Counted from the first letter of the stretch, positions 1 to 6,278 are shown. The stretch is DNA of 7,821 nucleotides from an uncultured Chloroflexota bacterium (GCA_903937225.1 CAIZYO010000084.1:1-7821); one strand, 5' to 3'. The notes: generated by a model from the sequence alone, not told the origin. Program-made: numbers and translations.

Positions 1-23
1 ACGCGGCCTAACGGCGCGGCCAT
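1..23 (-). CDS. Possible start of the next operon gene (cut by window edge)
   Basis: An ATG on the minus strand lies 7 bases beyond the rpmF stop and opens a frame reading M-A-A-P-L-G-R before the window ends. Only seven full codons are visible, so no family can be recognised. In related gene orders rpmF is followed by plsX (acyl-phosphate phosphate acyltransferase) or rnc (RNase III), and either could start here; this is inference from synteny only. No good Shine-Dalgarno sequence precedes the ATG, so it could be a chance codon. Confidence 0.3.
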
Positions 24-30
24 GGGTGAA

Positions 31-234
31 CTAGGCGTCAGTTGGTTCCGTGTCCGGCGCTGGGCGTCGGATCACTTCGCGGCCCCGATAGGTGCCGCAT
101 GCGAGGCAGGCGTGGTGTGCTCGCTTGGTCGCGCCACACTGCGCGCAGCGGTCCATCGCCGGGAGGGTCAACGCGTGATGCGCGCGACGATCTCCTTGAC
201 GAGACTTCGATGCCTTTCGCTTTGGTACGCCCAT
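31..234 (-). CDS. rpmF: 50S ribosomal protein L32, zinc-ribbon form
   Basis: This 67-residue protein is ribosomal protein bL32 of the large subunit. The N-terminus [12 protein letters not shown] and the following basic R-R-A-H-H segment are the family signature. Four cysteines in two pairs (C30, C33, C43, C46) form the zinc ribbon of the C+ type, and the end of the core reads G-T-Y-R-G-R-E-V-I, also typical. An acidic/proline tail of about 12 residues follows the core. The ATG is chosen because the conserved Met-x-Val-Pro-Lys start falls exactly on it; a GAGG at about 11 bases upstream could serve as ribosome-binding site. It is the last complete gene of the minus-strand operon, 121 bases after yceD, the same pairing (yceD-rpmF) seen across many bacteria. 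Confidence 0.97.
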   Translation of the reverse strand: MGVPKRKASKSRQGDRRAHHALTLPAMDRCAQCGATKRAHHACLACGTYRGREVIRRPAPDTEPTDA

Positions 235-355
235 CGCTGATGAACCTCGCTGCTACGCCCCGCACGGGGGTTGGACTTGGAGAGCGAAGCCTACCCGATC
301 CGAGCCCCCTCGTCGCGCTTCGCCTACCGCTCGCCTAAGGGCCTCCCTGCTGGGG
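235..355 (-). other. yceD-rpmF intergenic leader
   Basis: This is the only sizeable gap inside the minus-strand operon. I see no convincing -35/-10 pair and no T-rich terminator. It holds a 7-bp inverted repeat (284-290 with 317-323, GCGAAGC/GCTTCGC), a repeated GCCTACC (289-295 and 322-328), a short C-rich/G-rich hairpin near 258-270, and a 4-bp AGGG/CCCT hairpin at 338-348. It may be a structured leader of rpmF, but each element is short enough to be chance in GC-rich DNA. Confidence 0.35.
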
Positions 356-369
356 TCAGCCCTTGACCC
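353..369 (-). other. Small hairpin spanning the yceD stop codon
   Basis: GGGTCA (353-358) and TGACCC (364-369) form a perfect 6-bp stem with a 5-base loop. On the minus-strand transcript the yceD stop TGA lies inside the 3' arm. No U-run follows, so it does not look like a complete intrinsic terminator. It could mark an RNA processing or pausing point between yceD and rpmF, or be chance. Confidence 0.35.
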
Positions 370-913
370 TTGGTTCCTCACCGCTTGGCGGCAGGAGGCT
401 CCCCAGGACGGCGAGGCGTGGGTCTACTTCCCGATCTGGGCACTCCTCCGTCTGGTGTGGAGCGCCGCAGTGTCCACATCGCTCTGGGCAGAGGGGGTCA
501 CAGTGCAGAACCAGCCGACGGACGAGGTCGAGGCCCTCTACGGCGATGCGCCCGAGGTCGACCGAGTTGCCACGACCGAGCCGCTCCCCTTCACCCTTAG
601 CATGGCGCTCTTCAAGAACCTCTTCATCGATGCGTGTCTCAAGGGCAGCGCGTGCTGGGCTCAGGCATCGAGCGCATGCCCCCTCTTGCACGCCACGAAC
701 GTGTGCGATCAGCCGTACCCCACGATTCGTGCGATCAACGCGCGCCTGAACGGTTGTGTGGATCAACTCCCCTTCCGACGTACTTGTCAGCGTGAATTCA
801 GGGACGTCAAAACTCGCACCAGGGAGCTCTGCGAGCAACGGGGAGCAGTCAATGAGATAGAGCGCAGGCGTCGCACCTTCAGTAACGTTCGTCGCCTCGT
901 TGAGGTCGCTCAC
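356..913 (-). CDS. yceD: YceD/DUF177 family protein (large-subunit rRNA accumulation)
   Basis: A 185-residue DUF177 protein. Family members are required for normal 23S rRNA accumulation in plants and bacteria, and the gene sits next to rpmF in most genomes, as here. The central C80-x-R-C83-L-S-P motif is the family hallmark. The C-terminal part carries a second cysteine cluster (C138, C142, C146, C149, C158) followed by D-P-R-L-A-V-L, the ending typical of Gram-positive-type members; together the cysteines suggest a metal site, although this is inferred. The start is a GTG that forms a GTGA overlap with the coaD stop, with only a weak ribosome-binding site, so translation is probably coupled to coaD. 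The first ~15 residues look unconserved. Exact biochemical role in this lineage is unknown. Confidence 0.9.
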   Translation of the reverse strand: MSDLNEATNVTEGATPALYLIDCSPLLAELPGASFDVPEFTLTSTSEGELIHTTVQARVDRTNRGVRLIAHVRGVQEGACARCLSPARAALETRIDEEVLEERHAKGEGERLGRGNSVDLGRIAVEGLDLVRRLVLHCDPLCPERCGHCGAPHQTEECPDREVDPRLAVLGSLLPPSGEEPRVKG

Positions 914-1428
914 CCGTTGGCGTCGGCGTGGCGTCGCGCCGCTGCAGTTAACACAGGGATCACTCCCTCTGGGACGAGTCGGTCGAGTGGGCCGCCGTAT
1001 CGCGCGATCTCACGAACAAGTCGACTGGAGGTTGACGCATGCTCGGGAGCGGTCATGAGGAAGAGCGTTTCGATTGACGGTGCGAGGAGTCGGTTTGCAT
1101 GGGCCATCCGCAGCTCCGCCTCAAAGTCCGATCCGGCGCGAAGGCCACGGATGATGACGCTCGCCTTCGCCTCTTCTGCAATACGCACCGCGAGGTTGGA
1201 TGCAGCGAGGATCTCTACCCGCGCCACATCTGCACCGAGTTCCGCGGCGATGACTGATCGCAGCACCGCTTCGCGCTCCGCGAGGGTGAGCAGCGCCTCT
1301 TTCGTTGCGTTCGGCAAGATCGCAACGACGAGCCGATCAACCACATGAAGGCTCCGTCGAATCAAATCAATATGGCCAAACGTAACCGGATCAAAGCTTC
1401 CTGGGTAGAGCCCGACGCGATCGCTCAT
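910..1428 (-). CDS. coaD: Phosphopantetheine adenylyltransferase
   Basis: CoaD joins ATP and 4'-phosphopantetheine to make dephospho-CoA, the penultimate step of coenzyme A synthesis, in the cytoplasm. The 172-residue protein opens with Y-P-G-S-F-D-P-V-T-F-G-H (residues 8-19), where the T-x-G-H nucleotidyltransferase motif binds ATP. Residues 92-103 (I-I-R-G-L-R-A-G-S-D-F-E) are the family's RGLR signature. T-S-S-R-L-V-R-E (133-140) corresponds to the I-S-S-T/S-x-(V/I)-(K/R)-E motif near the C-terminus, followed by the usual A-R-Y-G-G. It is about ten residues longer than typical because of an Arg/Ala-rich tail. The ATG overlaps the rsmD stop in an ATGA and has a strong Shine-Dalgarno, which fixes the start. 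The rsmD-coaD pair is conserved widely. Confidence 0.97.
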   Translation of the reverse strand: MSDRVGLYPGSFDPVTFGHIDLIRRSLHVVDRLVVAILPNATKEALLTLAEREAVLRSVIAAELGADVARVEILAASNLAVRIAEEAKASVIIRGLRAGSDFEAELRMAHANRLLAPSIETLFLMTAPEHASTSSRLVREIARYGGPLDRLVPEGVIPVLTAAARRHADANG

Positions 1429-2015
1429 CTCAACTCCTCCGCCCCCTCATGCTCGTAGAAATCAATTGCTGTCTCACCATACGTGAGGCCTCGCACTAAT
1501 CGTAGTCCCCTTGGCGCCACTTGTGTCGTTTCGCCCTTCACCCGCCGTCCAGAGAGGACCAGAAGGCCACCTGTGGCGAGAGGGCTCGGGTGGTGAGCGA
1601 TAAGTTCGAGCATGCCACTGCGCAGGGGCACTTCGTCGTACGGTGGATCCGCGACGATGAGGTCAAAGGAGGCTCCGCGCGCAACAAGTGCGCGCAGCGA
1701 CGCGAGTGCGTCAGACGTCTGGATCTCGGTCTGGCCAGCAAGGCCGAGTGAAACCACATTGCGACGAATGACGTCGGTGGCACGTCGAGAGATCTCTACG
1801 AACTGCACGTGTTGCGCGCCGCGACTGAGCGCCTCAAGGCCCGCCGCGCCACTCCCCGCACAGAGATCAAGGACACGTGCATCGAGGAGGCGCGGCTCAA
1901 GGATTGCAAAGAGCGCCTGCCGAACGCGGTCGGCAAACGGACGCGTCCCCTCCTCAGGGACCTCAAGAAGGCGTCCACCGAGCGCTCCAGCAATGATGCG
2001 AATCTTCTGGGCCAC
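1425..2015 (-). CDS. rsmD: 16S rRNA (guanine-966-N2)-methyltransferase
   Basis: RsmD uses S-adenosylmethionine to methylate N2 of G966 in helix 31 of 16S rRNA during small-subunit assembly. The 196-residue protein begins with I-R-I-I-A-G-A-L-G-G-R, typical of the family, followed by R-P-F-A-D-R-V-R-Q-A-L-F (25-36), a version of the conserved R-P-T-x-D-R-V-R-E-x-L-F segment. D-L-C-A-G-S-G-A-A-G-L-E-A-L-S-R-G-A (50-67) is the SAM-binding motif I, and D-P-P-Y (123-126) is the catalytic motif IV for amino-group methylation of guanine. The start is GTG, three bases after the recG stop, with a GGGAGGG ribosome-binding site (2023-2029) inside recG. It overlaps coaD by 4 bp downstream. Confidence 0.95.
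   Translation of the reverse strand: MAQKIRIIAGALGGRLLEVPEEGTRPFADRVRQALFAILEPRLLDARVLDLCAGSGAAGLEALSRGAQHVQFVEISRRATDVIRRNVVSLGLAGQTEIQTSDALASLRALVARGASFDLIVADPPYDEVPLRSGMLELIAHHPSPLATGGLLVLSGRRVKGETTQVAPRGLRLVRGLTYGETAIDFYEHEGAEELR
1434..1440 (-). promoter_or_regulatory. Strong ribosome-binding site for coaD
   Basis: GGAGGAG on the minus strand, 5 bases before the coaD ATG and inside the 3' end of rsmD. It supports the ATG start and reinitiation across the 4-bp overlap. Confidence 0.8.
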
Positions 2016-2018
2016 CGT

Positions 2019-4178
2019 TCAGCCCTCCCGCGAGAGGAGGACGGCGGTGGGCCATCCGCGAAGGTAGGACTCAATCAGTGGACGTGAGGCTGGAAGGGGT
2101 CGGCCGATGGGGTCCAGAAGTCGCTCTGCCTCTGCGCGCGCCACCACGGCAAGCGCGCGGTCTTCGGCGCGCGAAAGTGCGGCAACGCGCAGAGGTGGCA
2201 GGCCGCTCTGATCGGTTCCGAGCACGTCCCCCTCTCCACGCAGCTCAACATCGCGTTCGGCGAGGAGGAAGCCGTCTCGCGTGCTCTCGATCGCTTCAAG
2301 CCGGGCGCGCGCCACCTCGTCCTCGCTATCGCTGACTAAGACGCACCAGCCTTCACTTCCGCCACGACCAACGCGACCGCGGAGCTGATGCAGCGTTGCG
2401 AGTCCAAATCGATCAGCGCTCATGATCACCATCACGCTCGCGCGCGGAACGTCAACGCCAACCTCAACGACCGTTGTCCCGACAACGATATCGACCTCTC
2501 CACGGGTGAAGCCGTCCATCACGCCGCTGCGCACCGCGGTTGATTGCCGTCCATGCACCACTCCAACGTTGAGGCCTGGTGCTGCCGCAGCGATCCGCTT
2601 CGCCTGCTCAACCACCCCCGCCTCTCCGGCCGCCTCAAGCGCATCACCGCCAGTCTCACCACTCGGCTCCTCGCCGGGATCCTCATCGCCGATTCGCGGC
2701 ACCACGACAAAGGTCCCTCGCCCTGCGCCAGCCTCTGAGACGACAAAGCTCCACAGGCGATCAAGTTCTGCACTGCTGCGGATCGCGGTTCGGATTGGCT
2801 GCCGACCAGCTGGGAGTTCGCGTAGCTCCGATGAGGCCACATCCGCGTAGAGAAGCTGTGCGATCGTCCGCGGGATTGGGGTCGCAGTCATCAGCAGAAG
2901 GTGCGGCTCCCCCTCCCCTTTTGCGGTTAGCTGGGCTCGCTCCTCCACGCCAAATCGATGTTGCTCGTCAACGATGACGAGTCCGAGCGAAGCGAACTGC
3001 GTCGCTTCAGAGAAGAGCGCGTGGGTCCCAATGAGAAGGGCGGTGCTCCCATCGGCGGCTGCCGCGCGAACGTTGCGCCGCTCTGCCGCAGAGGCGCTTC
3101 CAACCAGTAGGTCTACGCGAATGCCGAGTGGCGCGAAGAGTCTCGTCGCGGTGGCAGCGTGCTGCCGTGCGAGGAGTTCCGTTGGCGCCAGCATCGCGCA
3201 CTGAAGCCCTGCACGGGCGGCGGCGGCGGCCGCCACGAGTGCAACCGCCGTCTTCCCCGTACCAACATCACCCTGCAAGAGGCGCAGCATTGGCTCGCCA
3301 GCGGCGAGGTCCGTCAAGATGGCATCGATCGCCGCTGACTGATCCGATGTCCATAGCGGTGCTGGCGTGGAGTCTCCCTCGCGTCGAAGTCCGCGACGAA
3401 TCGCCTCTTCAATCTCTGCGCGGTCGCGCTGAGGGACCGTAATGGATGGCGCCGCACCTTTCGCTCGACGGCGCCGTCGGCGAACGAGTGACAGCTGCAC
3501 CGCGAGAAGTTCGTCAAAGGCGAGGCGACGAAGTGCGGCATCGCGCTGTTCAAACTCACTCGGCCAGTGAGCCTCCGTCAGCGCAGCGGCGAGCGGCATC
3601 AGTTCGTGTCTGGTGCGAACGCCGGCGGGAAGCGGATCTGTGAGCTCCGCACCGAATTGATCAATGAGCTGGCGTACCGCCGCACGAAGGCTGAGTGTCG
3701 TCACCCCCTTTGTCAGCCGATAGATCGGAACGATTCGCCCTGCATTGACGCTCTCGCCCCCTTCGAGCGCGCTGAACTCTGGCGCTTCAAGCTGGGCCCG
3801 CCACCCAATTGCCTTCACGCGGCCGGAGGCGACGATCTCAGCGCCTGGGTGGAGACGACGCTCAATGAAGCGACGGCCGTACCAGATCGCTTCCACCACA
3901 CCGCTCTCGTCGGCGAGTGTGGCGATCGTTCGTTGAACCCCTCGTCGCCAGGTCTTTTCGACGCGAACGTCAACAACCCGCACGCGAACCGTTGCAGGGC
4001 TTCCGCCTACAAGTTCAGCAACTGGCGTGATCGCTCGGCGGTCTTCGTAACGCCGCGGAAGATAGAGGAGGAGATCTCCAACGCTATGGACCCCTAGTCG
4101 AGCGAGCCCCCGTAGCAGGCTCGCTCCGCCGGGCAGGCCGAGCCCCTTGAGCGGCAGGCCGCTCGGGTCGGCGCTCAC
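2019..4178 (-). CDS. recG: ATP-dependent DNA helicase RecG
   Basis: RecG is a superfamily 2 DNA translocase that reverses stalled replication forks and branch-migrates Holliday junctions. The 719 residues contain the N-terminal wedge/OB region (about 45-160) that grips branched DNA. The motor follows: Walker A G-D-V-G-T-G-K-T (303-310), A-P-T-E-L-L-A-R-Q-H (motif Ia, 331-340), D-E-Q-H-R-F-G-V (motif II, 404-411), T-A-T-P-I-P-R-T (motif III, 431-438), V-V-G-T-T-V-V-E-V-G-V-D-V-P (motif V, 565-578) and Q-L-R-G-R-V-G-R-G (motif VI, 598-606). The R-D-G-F-L-L-A-E-R-D-V-E-L-R-G-x-G-D segment (634-651) is the RecG-specific TRG-type C-terminal block. The GTG start forms a GTGA overlap with fakA, so coupled translation is likely; the ribosome-binding site is weak. 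An acidic, glycine-rich loop sits at about residues 498-525. All catalytic residues are present. Confidence 0.97.
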   Translation of the reverse strand: MSADPSGLPLKGLGLPGGASLLRGLARLGVHSVGDLLLYLPRRYEDRRAITPVAELVGGSPATVRVRVVDVRVEKTWRRGVQRTIATLADESGVVEAIWYGRRFIERRLHPGAEIVASGRVKAIGWRAQLEAPEFSALEGGESVNAGRIVPIYRLTKGVTTLSLRAAVRQLIDQFGAELTDPLPAGVRTRHELMPLAAALTEAHWPSEFEQRDAALRRLAFDELLAVQLSLVRRRRRRAKGAAPSITVPQRDRAEIEEAIRRGLRREGDSTPAPLWTSDQSAAIDAILTDLAAGEPMLRLLQGDVGTGKTAVALVAAAAAARAGLQCAMLAPTELLARQHAATATRLFAPLGIRVDLLVGSASAAERRNVRAAAADGSTALLIGTHALFSEATQFASLGLVIVDEQHRFGVEERAQLTAKGEGEPHLLLMTATPIPRTIAQLLYADVASSELRELPAGRQPIRTAIRSSAELDRLWSFVVSEAGAGRGTFVVVPRIGDEDPGEEPSGETGGDALEAAGEAGVVEQAKRIAAAAPGLNVGVVHGRQSTAVRSGVMDGFTRGEVDIVVGTTVVEVGVDVPRASVMVIMSADRFGLATLHQLRGRVGRGGSEGWCVLVSDSEDEVARARLEAIESTRDGFLLAERDVELRGEGDVLGTDQSGLPPLRVAALSRAEDRALAVVARAEAERLLDPIGRPLPASRPLIESYLRGWPTAVLLSREG

Positions 4179-5866
4179 TCCAAGCTCACGAGCACCCGCT
4201 CGATTGGCTGTTCGCCACGCGCGAGCTCCACTTCCACGCCGCGGATGACTCCTCGAGCAACTTCAGCCATGCGCTCGCCGGCGGCCGCGTCAACATCCGC
4301 CCCTAGATAGAGCGTGATCAACTCCGCCTTCTCTCCCTGCAGCGCACGGGTGAGCGCCTCAATCTCGTCTTGACCGGTGGCAACAATCCCATCAACAGGA
4401 TCAAGGGCCATCACTTCGCCGTTGCGTACGCTGACCCCTTTCACCACCGCGTCGCGTACCGCCTGGACAATACGGAATGTTCTCGCACCGACTCGCGCGG
4501 TTTCAAACTGCTTCAGCGCAAGGTCCAACGGGAGCGAAGGATCCCAGGTTAGGAGCGCCGCAATTCCCTCGGCTGCGTTACGCGTTGGGACCACGGTCAC
4601 GTTCGCCGCAACCAGGTCTGCGGCCTGGCGCGCTGCGAGAACGATGTTCCCGTTGTTCGGAAACACAATGACATCGCGCCGTCCCGTTGCGTTGATTGCG
4701 GTGGCAATTTCCGCTGCCGAAGGGTTCTCCGTTTGGCCACCGTGCACCAACTGCGAGGCCCCCGCCGACTTCATGATCGCAGCAAGTCCACTCCCTGCAG
4801 CGACCGCAACGATCGCTGTGCCGGGCTCAGGCCCCTTGTCAGGCGTTGCGCTGGCAACGCCAACGCGCGTGGAGAGATCAGTAAAGGCACCATGTCCAGT
4901 GGCACGTTCAGAACTTTGCTGGTCAAGATTCTCAATCGTTACGCCACGGACATCGCCATGGGCAATCCCATAGGCGAGGATCTGATCTGGCTGCAAGTTG
5001 TGCACGTGCACCTTGCAAACCGACGCATCACCGGCGACAAGTACGCTCTCCCCGATGCGTTCAAGGTCAGCACGGATCTTGACGAGGTCGAGTGGTGCTT
5101 CTGTGGCGCGAAGGATGAAGACCGTCTCGTATCCATACTCACCTGGAGCGCCATCTCCGCCCGCAGCTGGGACTGGTAGTGCAGGAGTTGGAACGTGCGC
5201 AATTCTCACTGGCTCAGCATCGTCCGAGGTTGCCGAAGGAGCAACCGAGGGGACATCTGCGATCCCCTCGAGAATGAGTTGTAACCCGGTGCCCCCCGAA
5301 TCCACGACTCCTGCTTCTCGGAGCACGGCGAGAAGCATTGGCGTCTTCTCCACCGAGATGCGAGCGCTCTCGGCAACACGGAGGAGGAATGGTCGAAGCT
5401 CGGTTGATCCTTCCGCATCTGCCAGCGCGCTCGATGCAACTTCGCGCGCAACAGTGAGAATCGTCCCCTCTGTGGGTGTTGCAACAGCGCTGTAGGCGTG
5501 GAGCACGCCGATCGAGAGTGCGTTTGCGATCTCTGCCGCGCGAGCTCGCTTCCGCCCTCTTACCGCTTGGGGTAGTCCGCGCAGGATTTGCGAGAGCAGA
5601 ACCCCCGAAGTCCCTCTGGCGCCTAGGAGTGCGCCGCGAGCAACCGCTTCGCTGACCTCATCAATTGATGTGACCCCCGTTGCAAGCGTCACCTCCCCTT
5701 CAGCGATCGCCGCCTTGAGGGTCGCGAGCATGTTGGTCCCCGTATCGCCGTCAGGGACAGGGAAAACATTGAGCGCGTTCACCTCCGCGACGCGGGCCTC
5801 CAGCCGATCAGCGCCTGACCGGAGGGCTGCCATCAGCTCCACCCCGTCCCAGCTCTTGCGGCTCAT
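4175..5866 (-). CDS. fakA: FakA-like DAK2-domain fatty acid kinase subunit
   Basis: A 563-residue protein of the YloV/FakA family. In Staphylococcus aureus and others, FakA phosphorylates a fatty acid held by a FakB partner, giving acyl-phosphate for phospholipid synthesis. Domains seen: an N-terminal DhaL/DAK2 kinase domain (about 5-205) with the metal/ATP motif P-D-G-D-T-G-T-N (38-45), G-A-R-G-T-S-G (82-88), P-T-E-G-T-I-L-T-V (131-139) and G-V-V-D-S-G-G-T-G (186-194); a proline/alanine linker (about 206-240); a middle domain with Y-G-Y-E-T-V-F-I-L and K-V-H-V-H (285-289); and a C-terminal DegV-like part with G-G-Q-T-E-N-P-S (376-383) and P-N-N-G-N-I (403-408). The ATG is preferred over a longer TTG-initiated frame reaching 5986, because the extra 40 residues are low-complexity and unconserved and the family begins near S-W-D-G. 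No fakB or asp23 is present here, so the substrate is inferred. Confidence 0.93.
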   Translation of the reverse strand: MSRKSWDGVELMAALRSGADRLEARVAEVNALNVFPVPDGDTGTNMLATLKAAIAEGEVTLATGVTSIDEVSEAVARGALLGARGTSGVLLSQILRGLPQAVRGRKRARAAEIANALSIGVLHAYSAVATPTEGTILTVAREVASSALADAEGSTELRPFLLRVAESARISVEKTPMLLAVLREAGVVDSGGTGLQLILEGIADVPSVAPSATSDDAEPVRIAHVPTPALPVPAAGGDGAPGEYGYETVFILRATEAPLDLVKIRADLERIGESVLVAGDASVCKVHVHNLQPDQILAYGIAHGDVRGVTIENLDQQSSERATGHGAFTDLSTRVGVASATPDKGPEPGTAIVAVAAGSGLAAIMKSAGASQLVHGGQTENPSAAEIATAINATGRRDVIVFPNNGNIVLAARQAADLVAANVTVVPTRNAAEGIAALLTWDPSLPLDLALKQFETARVGARTFRIVQAVRDAVVKGVSVRNGEVMALDPVDGIVATGQDEIEALTRALQGEKAELITLYLGADVDAAAGERMAEVARGVIRGVEVELARGEQPIERVLVSLE

Positions 5867-5870
5867 CGAG

Positions 5871-5936
5871 CGCCCCACTCGCGGGTCTCCGCCACGCGGG
5901 AGAGGGGGGCGTGGCGGGCGGCGAGAAGTAGACCCG
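5871..5936 (-). promoter_or_regulatory. Nested inverted repeat in the fakA leader (candidate RNA structure)
   Basis: Two perfect inverted repeats are nested: a 9-bp inner stem (5889-5897 with 5909-5917, 11-base loop) and a 7-bp outer stem (5882-5888 with 5930-5936). On the plus-strand left side the two arms are directly adjacent, giving a continuous 16-base arm; on the other side they are separated by a 12-base bulge. In addition 5902-5911 can pair with 5871-5880 at 9 of 10 positions, which would disrupt the hairpin and involve the G-rich stretch 5-14 bases before the fakA ATG. This geometry resembles a leader that could control translation start, but no known riboswitch class is recognised. 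Confidence 0.45.
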
Positions 5937-5973
5937 TCTTCGGTGCTCGCTGTCGCTCGCTCGGCATGACTCC

Positions 5974-5999
5974 CTCCCTCAGCCAAGGCTCCCTCAGCC
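5974..5999. repeat. 11-bp direct repeat, two copies
   Basis: CTCCCTCAGCC occurs at 5974-5984 and again at 5989-5999, a 15-bp period, in the divergent fakA-rpmB region. It lies just upstream of the proposed rpmB promoter, in the place where a regulator could bind, but it could equally be a small tandem duplication. Confidence 0.6.
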
Positions 6000-6011
6000 C
6001 TACGGCGTTCC

Positions 6012-6021
6012 TGCTACGATA
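6012..6021 (+). promoter_or_regulatory. Candidate extended -10 promoter for rpmB (possibly bidirectional)
   Basis: TGCTACGAT (6012-6020) matches an extended -10 (TGn followed by TACGAT, compared with TATAAT). Transcription would start near 6027, giving an rpmB leader of about 50 bases. No good -35 box is found at normal spacing, as expected for an extended -10 promoter. The same bases read TATCGT (6021-6016) on the minus strand, a -10-like box pointing toward fakA. A 5-bp hairpin (GCACC 6024-6028 / GGTGC 6035-6039) follows at the start of the leader. Confidence 0.4.
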
Positions 6022-6064
6022 CGGCACCAACGGCGGTGCGTCCCTCTCGGGCGCCAAGTACAGC

Positions 6065-6070
6065 AAGGAG
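6065..6070 (+). promoter_or_regulatory. Ribosome-binding site of rpmB
   Basis: AAGGAG six bases before the ATG at 6077. This decides the rpmB start over an in-frame upstream extension to 5966, whose sequence has no resemblance to L28. Confidence 0.85.
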
Positions 6071-6076
6071 AAGGTC

Positions 6077-6271
6077 ATGGCTCGCTTCTGCGTCCTCTGC
6101 GGCAAGGATTCGATCTCTGGGTTCAACCCCCAGTCGGTCGGGATGAACCGTGTACGCGCACACCGACGCTTCCGAGCCAACCTCCAGCCGACCATGGTCC
6201 TCGCCAATGGGACGATGAAGCGTGCGCTCGTCTGCACTTCGTGCCGACGAACGGCAACAAAGGGCGCCTAA
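6077..6271 (+). CDS. rpmB: 50S ribosomal protein L28, zinc-ribbon form
   Basis: This 64-residue protein is ribosomal protein bL28 of the large subunit. It begins M-A-R-F-C-V-L-C-G-K and ends around L-V-C-T-S-C-R-R, so cysteines 5, 8, 53 and 56 make the two CxxC halves of the zinc-binding C+ form. R-A-H-R-R-F-R-A-N-L-Q-P (27-38) matches the conserved basic R-R-x-F-x-P-N-L-Q region that contacts rRNA. The usual N-x-V-S-H-(S/A) segment after G-F is instead P-Q-S-V-G-M-N-R-V, a divergent version. It is the only plus-strand gene, diverging from fakA and converging on rpe with a 7-base gap. A lone, opposite-strand rpmB at this place is also seen in Bacillus subtilis. A strong ribosome-binding site fixes the start. 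Confidence 0.94.
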   Translation: MARFCVLCGKDSISGFNPQSVGMNRVRAHRRFRANLQPTMVLANGTMKRALVCTSCRRTATKGA

Positions 6272-6278
6272 GCTTCAG

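Noticed and set aside
38..265. 75-codon minus-strand frame overlapping rpmF
   Set aside because: Out of frame with the clearly recognised L32 protein and without family features.
455..1348. 297-codon open frame on the plus strand
   Set aside because: It lies wholly opposite yceD and coaD, is dominated by Ser/Arg/Thr/Ala as expected for antisense of GC-rich coding sequence, and shows no domain; the minus-strand genes have clear family motifs.
1417..1424. GCGATCGC octamers (also at 5704-5711) as possible HIP1-type repeats
   Set aside because: Only two copies are seen in the window, both inside coding sequence; too few to claim enrichment.
3567..4097. 176-codon open frame on the plus strand
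   Set aside because: Antisense to the N-terminal part of recG, with no recognisable motif and no ribosome-binding site of note.
5867..5986. 40-residue N-terminal extension of FakA from a TTG codon
   Set aside because: The extra residues are low-complexity (Arg/Pro/Gly/Ser), unlike the family, and overlap the inverted repeats; the ATG at 5866 starts just before the conserved S-W-D-G region and gives a normal length.
5966..6076. 37-residue N-terminal extension of RpmB
   Set aside because: No similarity to L28; the ATG at 6077 has a strong AAGGAG ribosome-binding site and the canonical M-A-x-x-C start.
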